This document shows, piece after piece, positions 41,190 to 53,335 of a stretch of DNA of 64,000 nucleotides (its first letter is position 1; every line of letters starts with the position of its first letter). Origin of the DNA: Lucinisca nassula (Eukaryota > Mollusca > Bivalvia > Lucinida > Lucinidae); NCBI GenBank assembly GCA_963580285.1, contig OY757023.1, forward strand, positions 85,957,108-86,021,107, written 5' to 3'. Position numbers and translations under genes: made by a program. The notes below the pieces were generated by a model. That model made no database searches. It saw only the letters and a program-made list of their open reading frames with translations, and was not told the origin of the DNA.

Positions 41190-41480
41190 AATGTTATTAA
41201 TCAAGTAATTTCGTATTGGCCCAGGTACAGGTCACAGGTCTGCTGCATTGGCCCGAGGCTTTCGGCCTTCGGCCTCGGGCCAATGCAGCTGACCGAGGAC
41301 CTGTAACTGGGTCAATGCAAAATTATTTGATTAATGACAATTTTATTAATTGACACAATTAAAAAACATGATTATTGTTGTTTTTTTTACCTCACTTGAC
41401 CTCAGTTAATATTGGTTGACCTGGTGTTAATACGGATGACCTCAGATCAATACAGGATAGTCAATTAATAAATCAAATTA
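41190..41480. mobile_element. Fold-back element with GCCCGAGGC/GCCTCGGGC hairpin
   Basis: TTAATCAAGTAATTTCGTAT at left pairs with AATTATTTGATTAATGACA at 41320-41340. The inner arm GCATTGGCCCGAGGC pairs with GCCTCGGGCCAATGC. The flank ACCTGGTGTTAATACGGATG is shared with 4760-4960. Confidence 0.8.
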
Positions 41481-41674
41481 AAGTTAAGAAACTGGAGTTC
41501 AATATAAGCTATTTTATATATTGTAACATAAAGTTGTATTGACGTTATTAACGGAAAAGTTAAAAAAAAAAAAAAAAAACGTTTTTACATTTTTAGATTC
41601 ATATTTTACCATTTGCTTACAAAGTGCCATTTTCCGTGGATAGGCATTACAAGCATCACGTGACCAAGTCCGTG

Positions 41675-41931
41675 AAAAGTAGACCCCCTATACCCCACTT
41701 CATATAAAGAAAAATGAGGTTTACGGGGGTATGCATTATTTTTCTTATTTTTGCTCCAAGATATAGGTTGTGGGTACTCGTTAGAACCGCCTCAATGAGG
41801 CGGTTCTAACGAGCACCTACAACCTATGTATGGAGTTTATTTAAGAAAAATATCACGGATTTTCATCAGAAAAATGGCCATTTTGGAGCTGTGAAAAAAA
41901 TGCACTATGTCGCACTGGTATGTTATCGATA
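41675..41931. mobile_element. Palindromic MITE family C, inverted
   Basis: Central hairpin GTACTCGTTAGAACCGCCTC and complement (41774-41820). The right side carries AAAATGGCCATTTTGGAGCT and TGCACTATGTCGCACTGGTA. Confidence 0.85.
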
Positions 41932-42820
41932 CGGTATATGTTCTACAAAAATGTATCACAGATCTTTTCTAACTTTGTTCGAAAGAAAAATTGTGCATTT
42001 TTATTTTATGGAACGAAATTAATTGGTCATTCTGAACAAAAGTTTAATTTTAATACAAACGTACATTTATCAGGTTGTGACTTCAAAGAATGTTTGCGCC
42101 AAATATTATGCAATTTTGTTGCTAATTTAAGAAACTGAATCAGTTTGAAGACAGGCACCCACACAGAATTTTCATTTTTCAGGAAAGCTGAAAAACGTCT
42201 GCTGTCCATTTAAACTATTTTTAAAAAGATTAACTGGGCTGATACTGCAGCCCCTTGCCCAATTTACCAATCAGCGTTGACAAAAAATCATCGGTATTAT
42301 TCTTGGCGTGGTTTAATTCATTAAATATATTGTTGCTCAAAATTGTCATTTTCTACTCATAGACATTCATCAACTGCCGGCAGGTAGATGATTGACCATG
42401 GTGCTAAATGCTGCTAGATACTGGAACAAGAAACGTCCCTTCCCGGGTTCCGTATAAATGAGTGCATAATCGCTTCACACCTAGCTTGCTAAAGACTAGA
42501 TGAGCCAAGCAAATACAGAACAATCTCTAGATTTAACCTGTTTAATGCTGCTAATGACGAAATCAGACATTTTGGAATGGGGAAAGTTTGTTTTATCACT
42601 ATACTAGGGTCTACGACCAGTCTACTGAGCGACCGGTCTGAAACGTATATACTGTAATAAATGAATGGAACATCTCCCACCGTTCTTCTCTTTCATTGGC
42701 ATTGAGTTCAATATCCACGTCTATCCCACGGACAGGGACAAGAACCCTTTGCTAGTGTTATCCTTCCGCTTCCGTCTATGGTCATTCTAAATAGTATTGT
42801 ACTATAGCTTACATGTTATT
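41932..42820. other. Unrecognised sequence
   Basis: No repeat or coding signal supported. Confidence 0.4.
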
Positions 42821-42827
42821 TGCAAGA

Positions 42828-42895
42828 ACGGCAAAGGCTCGGATCAGACCGCGCATGCATGCGCGGTCTGATCTGAGCTTTTGTCGTTGCAAATG
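42828..42895. repeat. Hairpin GATCAGACCGCGCATGCATG
   Basis: Palindrome with inner GACCGCGCATGCATGCGCGGTC and outer arms CGGCAAAGGCTC / GAGCTTTTGTCG; a distinct hairpin with the GATCAGAC edge. Confidence 0.85.
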
Positions 42896-43482
42896 CCCGT
42901 TTTTACGTGCTAGGTTATTTGTCTAACAGCCGCTTCGCGTAATGACTGACCAGTCTTCCTGCTAGACGGGATAATCAATGAAAAAATCAATGTCTATTTA
43001 TAAGAGGAAAATTAGTTCTCGGCATTCAGACCATTCCATAATGTTACGGAACATCTTCCTGAGAAAACGTGCTAACTGGCATGCAAATGAAGCAGTTGAC
43101 CGCAGCAGAGGTACAGCATGGTGGTAGTAGTCAAAGTTCCGCTGAAGTAGTCGAATCCGAATGGACTGGTCTGCAGAAATGCGATGTGAGACGGTTATCG
43201 GGGAAATTCTGGACTGACAGGTTTAACTGACAACGCTAGCCTTTTTACGCGCATTGCCGCCACAATTCTTGGCATTCAGACGGTGCTTATAACAAGATTG
43301 AAGAGCGGCTAGACGGAAGTCTGATGGAAGTAGGATTGGTCTTTCGATAGCCAGGAAAGGCGAGATTGGCTTATTGACAATATTTCAGTGGCGGCGGACA
43401 GAAGTAAACAGGACAATTACTCTGACGACGCGCATAGAGTCACGAATAGACCCCAAGACCCTCTTTTACGTGAACGCAAATA
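42896..43482. other. Unrecognised sequence
   Basis: Nothing supported. Confidence 0.35.
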
Positions 43483-43773
43483 CGCCTCCGCCCATCGGGG
43501 CTCGGAGAAACAGATTGGGCTGCATGGTGCTTTCGCGTAGAACTGAATACGACCGAACGTTCTGAGTACTGGTGAACAGCTTAGAAGGTCTAAGCGTGCC
43601 CAGAAAAAGTAGTGCGAGTCGGCTCGTCCCTTAAACCCTAGCGGTTTCTTTGGACGGTAGAGCTTGAGATTTCATTCCATCCCAATTAATGTCGGATAAA
43701 ATTCTCACAAAATCGGAAGTATGTCTCCCATATAACCTAAATAATGTTGAATGCGACGTTTAACATAAACAAA
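43483..43773 (+). mobile_element. SINE family A, diverged subfamily
   Basis: GCCCATCGGGGCTCGGAGAA head and AATGCGACGTTTAACATAAA tail, with AAACCCTAGCGGTTTCTTTG in place of the usual AAACCCTATTGGTTTC. The same subfamily appears at 59450-59690. Confidence 0.8.
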
Positions 43774-43782
43774 AAACTCAAT

Positions 43783-44062
43783 CGGATGCGCGTCTGACTG
43801 GTGATCAGGAGGACGCGGGTTCGATACCTGTCGGGGTCGGCAACATTCTTTCGTGGAGATTGATAATGAATTTTTTCTACGGTCATTTTCTCCCTTCCGC
43901 TGATTCAAGAAGGGTAATTGTCAGTTTCTGACGAAAGAATGTGCACTGTATTGGTTAACCGCTTACGTATAAGCCTGCCTAGGAAAAGTGTGGATAGGTA
44001 AACTGGCCAGCTCAAAAATGACCTAAATAGTGTTGACTGGGCCGTTAAACTCCAATACAAAG
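43783..44062 (+). mobile_element. tRNA-derived SINE (family E)
   Basis: tRNA-like head with B box GGTTCGATACC (43816-43830), a body with TTTTCTCCCTTCCGCTGATT, then the tail AGTGTTGACTGGGCCGTTAAA. A fragment in inverse orientation lies at about 62560-62700. Confidence 0.75.
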
Positions 44063-44296
44063 TGGACGCAAATAGAATCAAAGTACTGACTACACGTGTG
44101 GGTCTACTATCTACGAGTAAAGGCTGGGAAAAGGTCCTTATTCGGCGACAGACTGTTTCGTTTAACCCTTGAATTTCTTTACTCAGCCTCAATGGAAACT
44201 TCCACTTATTAAGTTTGGAGTGGTCCATGTCCAATAATTGGGGTGTCATGTTTGTTTTAGTTTATGGCAAATTTGACAAAAATGAAAGTTCTTTAA

Positions 44297-44367
44297 GCAA
44301 ACAGTGTGGACCCAGATCAGACGCCGCAGAACGCGGCGTCTGATCTGGGTCTACACTGTTTGCCAAC
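44297..44367. repeat. Perfect isolated hairpin core
   Basis: AGCAAACAGTGTGGACCCAG ... CTGGGTCTACACTGTTTGCC, with inner stem GATCAGACGCCGC / GCGGCGTCTGATC. One of the best preserved copies; flanking MITE ends are only partly recognisable (TTTAACCCTT near 44162). Confidence 0.9.
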
Positions 44368-44400
44368 GTCCCACAACAGGGTCGCTAGGTACATATGGGT

Positions 44401-44703
44401 TGTTTGATTTGTTTGATTTGATGTTTTACATCCCCGTCAACACTATATAGGTCATTTTGGAGACGTTGCTTCCAATATTGTGGGAATTTTACCCGGCGTT
44501 GAGATGAAATGACATCTCAAGCCCTGTCGATCAATGAAACCAATACAGTTTATAAGCATGGACGGTCCGACTCGCACCGCTTTGCCTGGGCAGGCTTAGA
44601 TCCTCTTATCGGTTTACCAGTACTCGTGTACGGTCGGATTCAGCTCTGCGTGGAAGCATCACGCAGCCCATTTATTTCTTTAAGCTCCGATGGGCGGGGG
44701 CCG
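44401..44703 (-). mobile_element. SINE family A
   Basis: GTTTTACATCCCCGTCAACA to TCCGATGGGCGGGGGCC. Approximate flanking duplication (GGTACATATGGGTTG / GGCATATATGGGCTG). Confidence 0.88.
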
Positions 44704-44996
44704 TAGGCATATATGGGCTGATTGGTTTGACGTAAAATATGGTAAAAGCACAGGAACTTTAGCATAGGAAATGATTATCAGGCTTCCTTAATTAATAACA
44801 ATCCAGTGATTACAGACATACGGCAATTTATGATCGCCAATCATGAATATAAAATATTAATTTGTACAAATATAGCTGCCAAAACCACGTGGTTTTTGAC
44901 GTAATGTCCGGTAATCTTGTCTCTACGAGTAATATAGTATCATAGTTTTTTTTCTCCTCAAGTCCATATGCATGTGTGAGAATAATAGACTCTTTG

Positions 44997-45138
44997 ATGG
45001 GGTTGAGACCGAGACAAAGAAACCTCAGGCAAGTTTTCAGCTTATTTAAGTCTCATGCGAGACTTTGCCAAGCACGAGACTTAAATAAACTGAAAACAAG
45101 CCTGAGGTTTCCTTGTAGAGGTCTCAATCCCATCATTC
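44997..45138. repeat. Long fold-back with about 45-bp arms
   Basis: GATGGGGTTGAGACC ... AAACCTCAGGC pairs with GCCTGAGGTTT ... GGTCTCAATCCCATC; inner arms TTTTCAGCTTATTTAAGTCTC and complement. Confidence 0.85.
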
Positions 45139-47900
45139 ATTATTTCTTACCCACCTACTTTAAAGGTGCATTATTGAGCTACCGGGTCTCATTTTTTCTG
45201 GTTTTTATCTTCAATGCATACTACTTTATCATGTATACACTTTTGGAGCCAAATACAGCTTCAGAACTTAATGAAAATGGTCGTTTTCATTCGTGTTTAC
45301 CCTTCGCTCTGAACATGTGTTCGGAATTTCTGTTCTAAAAATAAATCTGTCACTTTACACATACATGGCGACAGTATCGTCTCTGAGTGTCGTTATTCAT
45401 GGCATGGTATGTAGCGTCATATTTTTTCCTATTCAGGCATGGCCTAAGCAAACAAGACCAAAATGAACGTCGCATAACGTCATATATGGGGATTCTATTT
45501 TTGTCACGAACTAAAAATAGATCTAACTAGTGTTCGAAACCTAGTTAGGGAATCCCTCTCAAACTCGTTAACCTGTCATCATAATTGTTCGCATTTTTGC
45601 ATAAAATGCATTCATTTGTATTGTTTTAAAGAAAAATACCGGCTATATGCATTCTATTTTTGGAAGCATGTTTTCCAGATAGCTCAATAATGCACCTTTA
45701 AAGAATGTGCTGTAAATGGCAAAAAGCTATTGCCTCAAGACTGCCCAAGAATACAGAAATTAATGTGCAAAATGGCTCATACAGAGCAAAAAAGGCAGAG
45801 CCTTTATTATTCTTACATTCTAAAGAAAGCTGATTAAACTTTTTTCCAGTGAGCTTCTAAAATCCATTTTCAAATTTTTAACATGTGAAAACCAGTTGTT
45901 GATTTCTGAAAAAAAATGTAACAGTGCCGCGTACATTTCAAGACTTGACATTGCTGTGCTGGAATTCTAAATGTCTATTTCATTAAACGTTGGCCAAGGA
46001 TATGAAATTGTGGCAGTTAAAAGGCACATCTAGGGAGACATGGAAATGTGCTTCCCTGTTAACAACATATGAATAACAAAATATGCAACAGAAGACCCTA
46101 AAAACAAAATAGTCCCGCTTCAATGTACATATTTTCCTACACATGTATTAAGCAATAATTGATGGGCGTGTTATATTTCAGAGAGTGAAAACATCAATTT
46201 ATATATTTATGAAAATATCATACGAGCAATCAAAGCACTGACAATGTCGACGGGGTAATTCTTTGTGAACTTTAGATATCGCCGATGGAAATTTTTCTGG
46301 TTGGCACTTTAAATCAGGCTTAAAGAATATATAGATTATATTAGGCATGCATATATTTGAGGATCACTGATTAGAACTGATTTGCTGAAACGGGGTAGTC
46401 TGGACCAGAACATTTGTAGGCTATGAAGTATTCTGTTTCTTGTCCTGAAAGGATAAATATTTATAGAATATGTAAACAGCAGCTGGGGTTAAGGAACAGT
46501 TTGGTCACGGTAAAAACATTTCCATGCTTTTCATCAAAGTGTAGATTTTGATTTAAGTCCTTTGGAATCATCGATTCCACTGTGAAACTTTGAGGGTCAC
46601 TGATGATTTAGATCGAAATAAGGTTTGGTACACTAACAGTTTTCAGTTGTTTGGTTTATTTCTTGCCTCTTAAGGATACACCTTATTAGAAAATGCATCG
46701 ATAGACAACAATTGTCTGATAAGTATGAAAATGATAAGTCATTTAAGCATAAGGTAATAGTTTCGACTAGTATTTCATTTATATATCAAGCAGTTTTAAT
46801 CATGAATGAAATGTACTAAATGTTTGTCGGTGAACCGGCTTCAAGAGTGTCGGTGAACTGTCTTGTCGGTGAATTGTTCCATTACACCGGGAGTTATAGG
46901 TTTTACACAAGGATCAGATATATTCATCCGCAAATTCATTCATAAATTTTGTAAAGGTAGAATGCCAGTGTAAAATTTATAATTGATGGCAAGTAAACAG
47001 AAGAACATTCATAAAATAAATTGATAGACTGTACGGATTATGATATTTAGTTTCGTTTAACAGTTTTATTTGCGGATTTTTAGTGTGTAGCAATATTTTG
47101 TCTTGGAGCTTTTTGACGGTGATTAGGCTGATTGAATTAAGCTCAGATATACTGTTCACTTAGGGACAATTGTTGATAACAATCGCCCCAGAAAGGGATA
47201 TTCTTTTCTCATGTGTGAGAAAATCTGTCCTTGGCGTTTGCAGTCAGATAAGAACACGGCTTAGTCAGCTACATAGACTAGCAAGTTAGATAAAGAAACT
47301 AAACAGCCGGCAAAAATTTGCTGGGCCAATGCTCGGCCGACAGCAGCCAGCCATTTTGTGCTTGCTGGGAGAGATACATTACTGTCAACGCAGCAAGTAA
47401 TAAAAGCGCAGATGCGCAGTCTGATCTGCACCTCTGTTGTTCGCAAATGGCATTTTTTATCTTGATACTCTGTGGAGTGGCTTATGTAAAGGGATACAAC
47501 TAAAGACCACCCCGATATGAGGACCACTCCGCTATCAAGACCGGAGACCACCCCGCTGTTGAGCATTAAGACCGCCATTTAAAAATCAATTCTAGCATTT
47601 GTCCACTTCTTTATGCGCTTTCCGTAAGTATTCACAAAGCCACGGTCCATTTTAGAAACGATGTGGACCATTTCATGGCTGGAACATTGTTTGATCTGTC
47701 CTTGGGTTTCTCTTGGTACGGATCGAGAATACAACCCATATCCTTTCAACTACCAAAGCGTATTAATGCGTAATTGCTGTGTAATCGCTGCCAAGAACGT
47801 TTTGAACGACCCTCATTCCATCGCATATTCAGCTTCTGACAAGAGTGTTCCCACAACTGTTCACATGATACATATCAGCCCACTAAAGCCCAGGCAACAC
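45139..47900. other. Longest stretch with few recognisable repeats
   Basis: Includes the dispersed CAAAGCACTGACAATGTCGA motif near 46231, a hairpin core fragment (GATGCGCAGTCTGATCTGC) near 47411 and tandem GACCACCCCGCT-type motifs at 47505-47575. No coding region recognised on either strand. Confidence 0.45.
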
Positions 47901-48106
47901 CATCACGAAAACATGCCTATATAATTTTGATCCCCTTGAACCCAACATTTATATAGTAAAACTGGGGATTACAGGGGTAAACCGTATTTACCTTATTTGT
48001 GCTCTATTTCGACGAGGCGGTTCTAACGTGTACCCACAATCTATATTTTGAGCAGATGTAAGAAAAATATTACAATGTTTTCATTTGTATAGGCGTGTTT
48101 TAGTTA
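47901..48106. mobile_element. Palindromic MITE family B, partial
   Basis: Ends ATCACGAAAACATGCCTATA and TATAGGCGTGTTTT; only one hairpin arm (GACGAGGCGGTTCTAACGTG) remains. The right end is interrupted by the adjacent hAT-like MITE. Confidence 0.82.
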
Positions 48107-48492
48107 AGGCTGGCACGATTAATCGTATAATCGATTAATCGATCGATAAATTCCACAAAAATGATTATAATTTCTGATTTGCTTTTTATCGATTACTTGA
48201 TATGTACAATTGACTACCCAAAGTTATGCTTTAAATAGCTGGATGAGTGGCAAACAGTGCAGACCCTGATGAGACGCCGCATTCTGCGGCGTCTCATCTG
48301 GATCTACACTGTTTGCTCAGGCTTGTCCAAATATACACATGGTAAAGTGCAACATATGGTAAGAGTCATGCTCAGACAGAAAGCCAGACAGGTAAAATTA
48401 TGACAAAAACCTCAGCGATTACTAATCGATTATCGATAGCAATGACAGTACTGAATATCGATTGTATTTTCAGCTCCGATTAGCCAGCCCTA
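48105..48492. mobile_element. hAT-like MITE, 388 bp, with hairpin core inside
   Basis: Ends TAAGGCTGGC and (inverted) TAGGGCTGGC, perfect 8-bp duplication GTTTTAGT (48097-48104 and 48493-48500). The interior is rich in ATCGATTA motifs. At 48250-48318 it carries GCAAACAGTGCAGACCCTGA and complement, the palindromic core otherwise found in TTAA-MITEs. Confidence 0.88.
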
Positions 48493-48500
48493 GTTTTAGT

Positions 48501-49255
48501 AATCACACCCACTGTCATGCAAAACTACCGAAATGCACACCCTGATGCAGATAAAATAACTTTTCCTGCTGAATTGAGTGATTTTGCCACAACCAATTCT
48601 GATTATCTACCAACCAAATTATTTGATACAATGTATTCATTCGATTCACAAGCTAAATACTAAACAGTGTATATCCTAATCAGAAGCCATGGATACATAC
48701 CAAAAATAGGAGAAAGAGAATCGAAAGTACATGAGGGAAAAGAGAGATAGAGAACTAAATAAATAAAATAAATAAAGCAGTCCGTGTGCATGTTTGAGCT
48801 TAGAGTGACCCCCGCCGCCATGGCATATGACGTCATCAGAAAGATTGTTTCACCAAATAGGAAATTCTGTCTCCTATTGACAAAGGGTGAGACAAGGCTA
48901 ATTGGCCAAAAAGAGAAATATTCTTGATACCCGCATTTCAGTCATTATTTAAAAAACGCCTGGCAGTCCTAAGGATATAAAATCAAGACTAAAAGACACT
49001 ACCATGTACGCATATTAAACAATTTTGGTGCAGCACATCCTGTACTTTGATCTTTTACAATATTTGCAATTAATCTTTTTTTTCGATACATGAAATGTAA
49101 TTGCCAACTTCCCAGCTCATAAAATTCGATTTGTTTACACAGCAAAATCTGGAATCTGCCAAATGCCAGAAATTACCGGTCCCTGGACAGTTGAATAAAC
49201 ACATATCACGGCTCTGCATACTGGCCGGATTTTTTTTCTTTCTTTCTTTCTTTTT
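48501..49255. other. Unrecognised sequence
   Basis: Contains a type 1 MITE-like fragment (TTTTCCTGCTGAATTGAGTG to ACTAAACAGTGTATATCC, 48560-48680). Otherwise nothing supported. Confidence 0.4.
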
Positions 49256-49345
49256 TATTCAGCAGAGGCGACATTTTGAAACATTTTTTTTCCTCATTTT
49301 CCCAAGAAAACAAGTTTTCGTAATGGATTTTCTTGAAAGTCCCAG

Positions 49346-49441
49346 TAAGCATTCTACATAAATCTACAGCTGGCCGTTAGCGGCCCGTCAGGGTAGCTGA
49401 CGGGCCGCTAACGGCCCGCTGTAGATTTATGTAGAATGCTA
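49346..49441. repeat. Near-perfect fold-back with CGTTAGCGGCCCGTCAG
   Basis: Arms AGCATTCTACATAAATCTAC ... GGCCGTTAGCGGCCCGTCAG and complement; outer flank CCCAGTAAGC / GCTAGCAGGGG recalls the CCCAGCAGG element at 35069-35197. Confidence 0.85.
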
Positions 49442-49914
49442 GCAGGGGTTTTGTCATGCACTGTCTAATATATGAGATGCATACATGCATTCTTGTATTG
49501 AAAAGTAGGTTAATTCGCTGCATGCTGTATATTCTTGTCAATCTGCGCACATCTTTTACCCACAAACCTACTTAACCTGTTTAGCAAGGAATGTGCTCCA
49601 TGCAATCTTCCTCAATTTATCCTCCAACAAGGTTCATTCTCAGCATATCTGAACTATTTTGCCACAAACACATAATGCTGGAATTACACACTTAATTCAT
49701 AGACTATACATTTGGGGTTCTTCACTACCATGACTACAGCAGAATTAAATATTACCATTATTCCCGTCATAAGAATATTTGTTTGACTGCAACACTTTTA
49801 TAGTGGCACTACAAATACCGTTTGAGTTCTGAAAAAATTGAATTCCGTGTGCTAAAATAGCCTGTTTCATTTTTTTCCCACAACCGGCCGATTTGTTTTG
49901 ACATTTCTTGTCCT

Positions 49915-50060
49915 AACATAGATTGTGGGTACTATTTAGAATCGCACTTTCTATGTTTTTAAGCAAAAATAAGGAAAAAAAAACAATGTATACCTCTGTA
50001 AACCCTAGTTTTCTCGCTATGAATAGGAATTTACAGGGGTGTTCATTACACGAACTTGTT
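49915..50060. mobile_element. Palindromic MITE family B/C fragment
   Basis: ACATAGATTGTGGGTACTAT, ATACCTCTGTAAACCCTAGT and GGGGTGTTCATTACACGAAC are retained; the hairpin is mostly lost. Confidence 0.65.
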
Positions 50061-50159
50061 AAAAACTTGAAGAGAAAATCTGATTAAAGATTATAAATTT
50101 TTTTTTTTTCGTTATTTTGAATATAACTACGTATATACATGTATTTTAGACTAACCAGA

Positions 50160-51000
50160 GGGCCACGATGGACCTAATTGCACGACCCGCAGAAAAGGCG
50201 ACCGACTGAAGTCTGTTGATTTTCTAAGAGTGCTCTAAAATCACCGTGTCATTCTGTCAGTCTGTCTGTCCGTCCGTAACCCGTTTGTGAAAATTGGTGA
50301 TAGTGACTTACACGCTTGGAATATTTAAATAATTTTTGGCATACTGATAGATATCAATGAGGTCTAACCAATGAACTTGCCAAATATTACATTCCATTTA
50401 GTATAGCCTCGCCGAGGCGAAAAATGTGAAAATTTTCGAACTGCTTCTCCTCGAAAACCGTTGGGCCGATTGAAGTCAAATTTCATATGGAGCCTCTATG
50501 GGATGGGTAAAACCAAAATTTGCTAATGGGGTCCAGGTCACATGACCAAAATGGCCGCCAAGCCATATATGGTAAAAACCCTTCAAAAATAGTCTTCTCC
50601 AGAACCACTGGGCAGATTTCCACGAAACTTGATAAATAGCATCTGGGACGTAGGCCCATCATAAAGTGCTAAAATGGTGATCCTGTGTTGACCTTGACAT
50701 TCTTTGTGCCTAGGTCAAACTTTGACAAATATGCTTTTGTATTGGAAAAGTAAGAATGCATTTTATCCTGCAAACGATTCAGAATACAGTACTAAAGTAT
50801 AAGATGTAGTTTTGCTTCTTACGATAAGGCGCATTTATTGGGGGAACCGTTTCAGGTCCAGGTCACATGACCAAAATGGCCGCCATACCCATATATGGTA
50901 ACACTTATAAAGTTAAAAGCATCCGGCGGGTTGTGCACTTCAGCTGAAGCACTGGTTCGCTCACCTGAGTTATGAAATACTAAACTTGTTGTTTACAGGT
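50160..51000. repeat. Diverged repeat with ACATGACCAAAATGGCCGCC motifs
   Basis: GGTCACATGACCAAAATGGCCGCC-type blocks occur at 50525 and 50862 with AATTTTCGAACTGCTTCTCC-like segments between, suggesting an old tandem unit of about 340 bp. No coding frame. Confidence 0.5.
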
Positions 51001-51282
51001 GTTCTATATTTAGCCCTACAGGGGATCAGAACCGCTTAAGCACTTTAAGTAGAGGTGTCACACAAGGGACATTTCTGTTAAGTTATTGTTAAACCAAGGA
51101 GAATAGAAGATGTTATTTGAAGATTTTCCATATGCAGTCATATGGAAATTTTGTTCAGTAGAGCAAACCGATGTCAGCAATTTTAGCAGCCATCATTACA
51201 ATTATACCTACTTTGAGGCTCCTAGCATTTATAGTTTCTGATAATTTTTGGATCAATCGTGTTCGTTTGGTCCGACGTTTAA

Positions 51283-51516
51283 GGGGAATGGGAACACCTT
51301 CAGGGGAGGCAACTCTTGCAAAAGTATTTCTGTCTCCCATGTCAATAGGGGACAATTCTTAAAGGAAAGAATTTGCTCCTGAGGAGCAAATTCTTTCCTT
51401 TAAGAGTTGACCCCTTTTTCCGTGAGAAAGACCTTACAGAAAAGCGAACAGCGAGTTCCGAAAGTTGTCTCCCTTTGAAAAATGGCGGAAAAATCTGTCA
51501 GGTGTTCCCGTTCCCC
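51283..51516. mobile_element. TTAA-MITE type 4, complete
   Basis: TTAA at 51279-51282 and 51517-51520; ends GGGGAATGGGAACACCT and (inverted) GGGGAACGGGAACACCT. Central palindrome AGAATTTGCTCCTGAGGAGC near 51369-51410. Confidence 0.92.
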
Positions 51517-51520
51517 TTAA

Positions 51521-52020
51521 TAAGCACATGTAGCTGCTTAATGCTTAAGTCCATTTAAAATCTAGACTTGAATGACACAGAAAAAGTGTAATGTTCTGCA
51601 AACAGTGTAAACACAGATCTGATGCTAATCAGAGGTCAAACTGTTTGCTTACAGTGCAGGGACGGAATCCAGTAAATGCCATGAAAACTGCATCAGAAAA
51701 TGGGGAACCAGTAAACAAAAACAAGGGATTAGGGAAGCAGCACAGAAAATCATGTTTTGAGATCAATCAGTTGTATACTATTCTTCCTTGTATGTCATGG
51801 TTTTCAGTGTTCAAAATTGGTTACTTGATTCTTTTTTTTTTTTTTTTTTTTTTTTGCATTAGCGTCCTGGTGGGGCAGTGGGGGTGGGGTTACATGGGAA
51901 TGAAATGGAACACAGACCTTAGCTGAACCATACCGTTCATTCAGTTTTGATACGAAAGTATAAGAGAAACATTTCTGTGAATTGGGTTGAAATTCCGCCG
52001 TTGACATATGAGGATTAGTC
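51521..52020. other. Unrecognised sequence with poly-T tract
   Basis: (T)n at 51831-51855; a diverged hairpin core near 51597-51660 (GCAAACAGTGTAAACACAGA). Nothing else supported. Confidence 0.45.
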
Positions 52021-53335
52021 ATTTAGAGTTTTTTTTTCCTATTTTTAGCTCTGGCAGCCGTTTACGTCAATGAAGTGAAACCATTTTAACAATTATTGAC
52101 GGAGGAACAGAAAATGAACATTTCTGAAACAATTTTGAAATTGGATTAACCTAGGAGGAGATATCCTTTAAAGATTTTTTTTTTCTATTTTTAGCTCTGG
52201 TGGCCATTTTGTTTAGCGAAATGGAACCCGTTTTTAAATTTTGGAAGAGTATCAGTTCTGTGAAGTTATTTTGAAATTATATCATAAGCCCAGGTACAGA
52301 TTTGTCTATTTTTAGCTCTGGCAGCCACTTTGTTCAGCAGAGCGGAAGAATTTAAGCAATTCTGGTAGAAGGTCTCCCAAGGAAGATTCTTAGGAAATTA
52401 TTTTGAAATCGGACCATTAGCCCCGGAGGAGATGTCGTTTAAAGTTTCTTTTTCTATTTCGCTCAGGTGCACAATTTATTTAGCGGAGCGGAACCATTTT
52501 AGCAGTTTTGCAAGTTAAAGAGTCACCCAAAGAGCATTTCTGTGAAAATATTTTGAAATCGGACCATTAACTTTGGAGGAGATATTGTTTAAATGTTATT
52601 CTGTTTTAGCTCTGACGGCCATTTTGTTCAGCCAAGCGAAACCATTTTAGTAATTTTGCTAGAGGGTCACCAAAGGAATATTCCTGTGAAATCATTAGAA
52701 ATCGGATCATTATTCTAGGAGATGTCGTGTAAAGGATTTTTTCTTCTATTTTTAGCTCTGGCAGCCATTTGGTTCAGTAGAGCGGAACCATCTTAGCAAT
52801 GTTGATAGAAGAGCACGCAAGGAACATTCTTGTGAAACTATTTTGAAATCGGACCATTAGCCTGGGAGGAGATACTGTTTTAGGTTGTTCTATTTTTAGC
52901 TCTGGTGCCCATTTTGTTCAGCCTAGCGGAATCATTTAAGCTCCTTTGGTAGAGGGTCACCAAAGGAACATTTCCGTGAAATTATTATGAAATCGGACCA
53001 TTAACATAGGAGGATATGTCGTTTAAAGGTTTGTCTATTTGTTTAGCTCTGTTGGCCATTTCGTTCACCGGAGCAGAACTATTTTAAAAATCGTGGTAGA
53101 GGGTCATCCAAGGAACATCACTATGGAATTATTGTGAATTCGGACCGTTAGCCTAGGAGGGAATACCGTTTAAGTTTGTTTTTCTATTTTTTAGCTCTGG
53201 TGGCCATTTTGTTCAGCGGAGCGGAACCTTTTTAGCAATTTTTGGTAGAGGGTCACCCAAGAAATTTTCATGTGAAACTATTTTTAAATTGGCGCTGTGG
53301 TTTCGGAGATGTCATTTGAATGAAATTGCTAAGGT
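52021..53335. repeat. About 145-bp satellite, roughly nine copies
   Basis: TTTTTAGCTCTGGCAGCCAT-type starts recur near 52047, 52192, 52313, 52609, 52755, 52897, 53046 and 53196. Each is followed by GCGGAACCATTTTAGCAA, GAGGGTCACC, AAGGAACATT and TGAAATCGGACCATTA. Diverged and stop-rich, so not coding. Confidence 0.85.

Noticed and set aside
43374..43565. Coding exon near a SINE
   Set aside because: It runs into the SINE head and lacks any family match.
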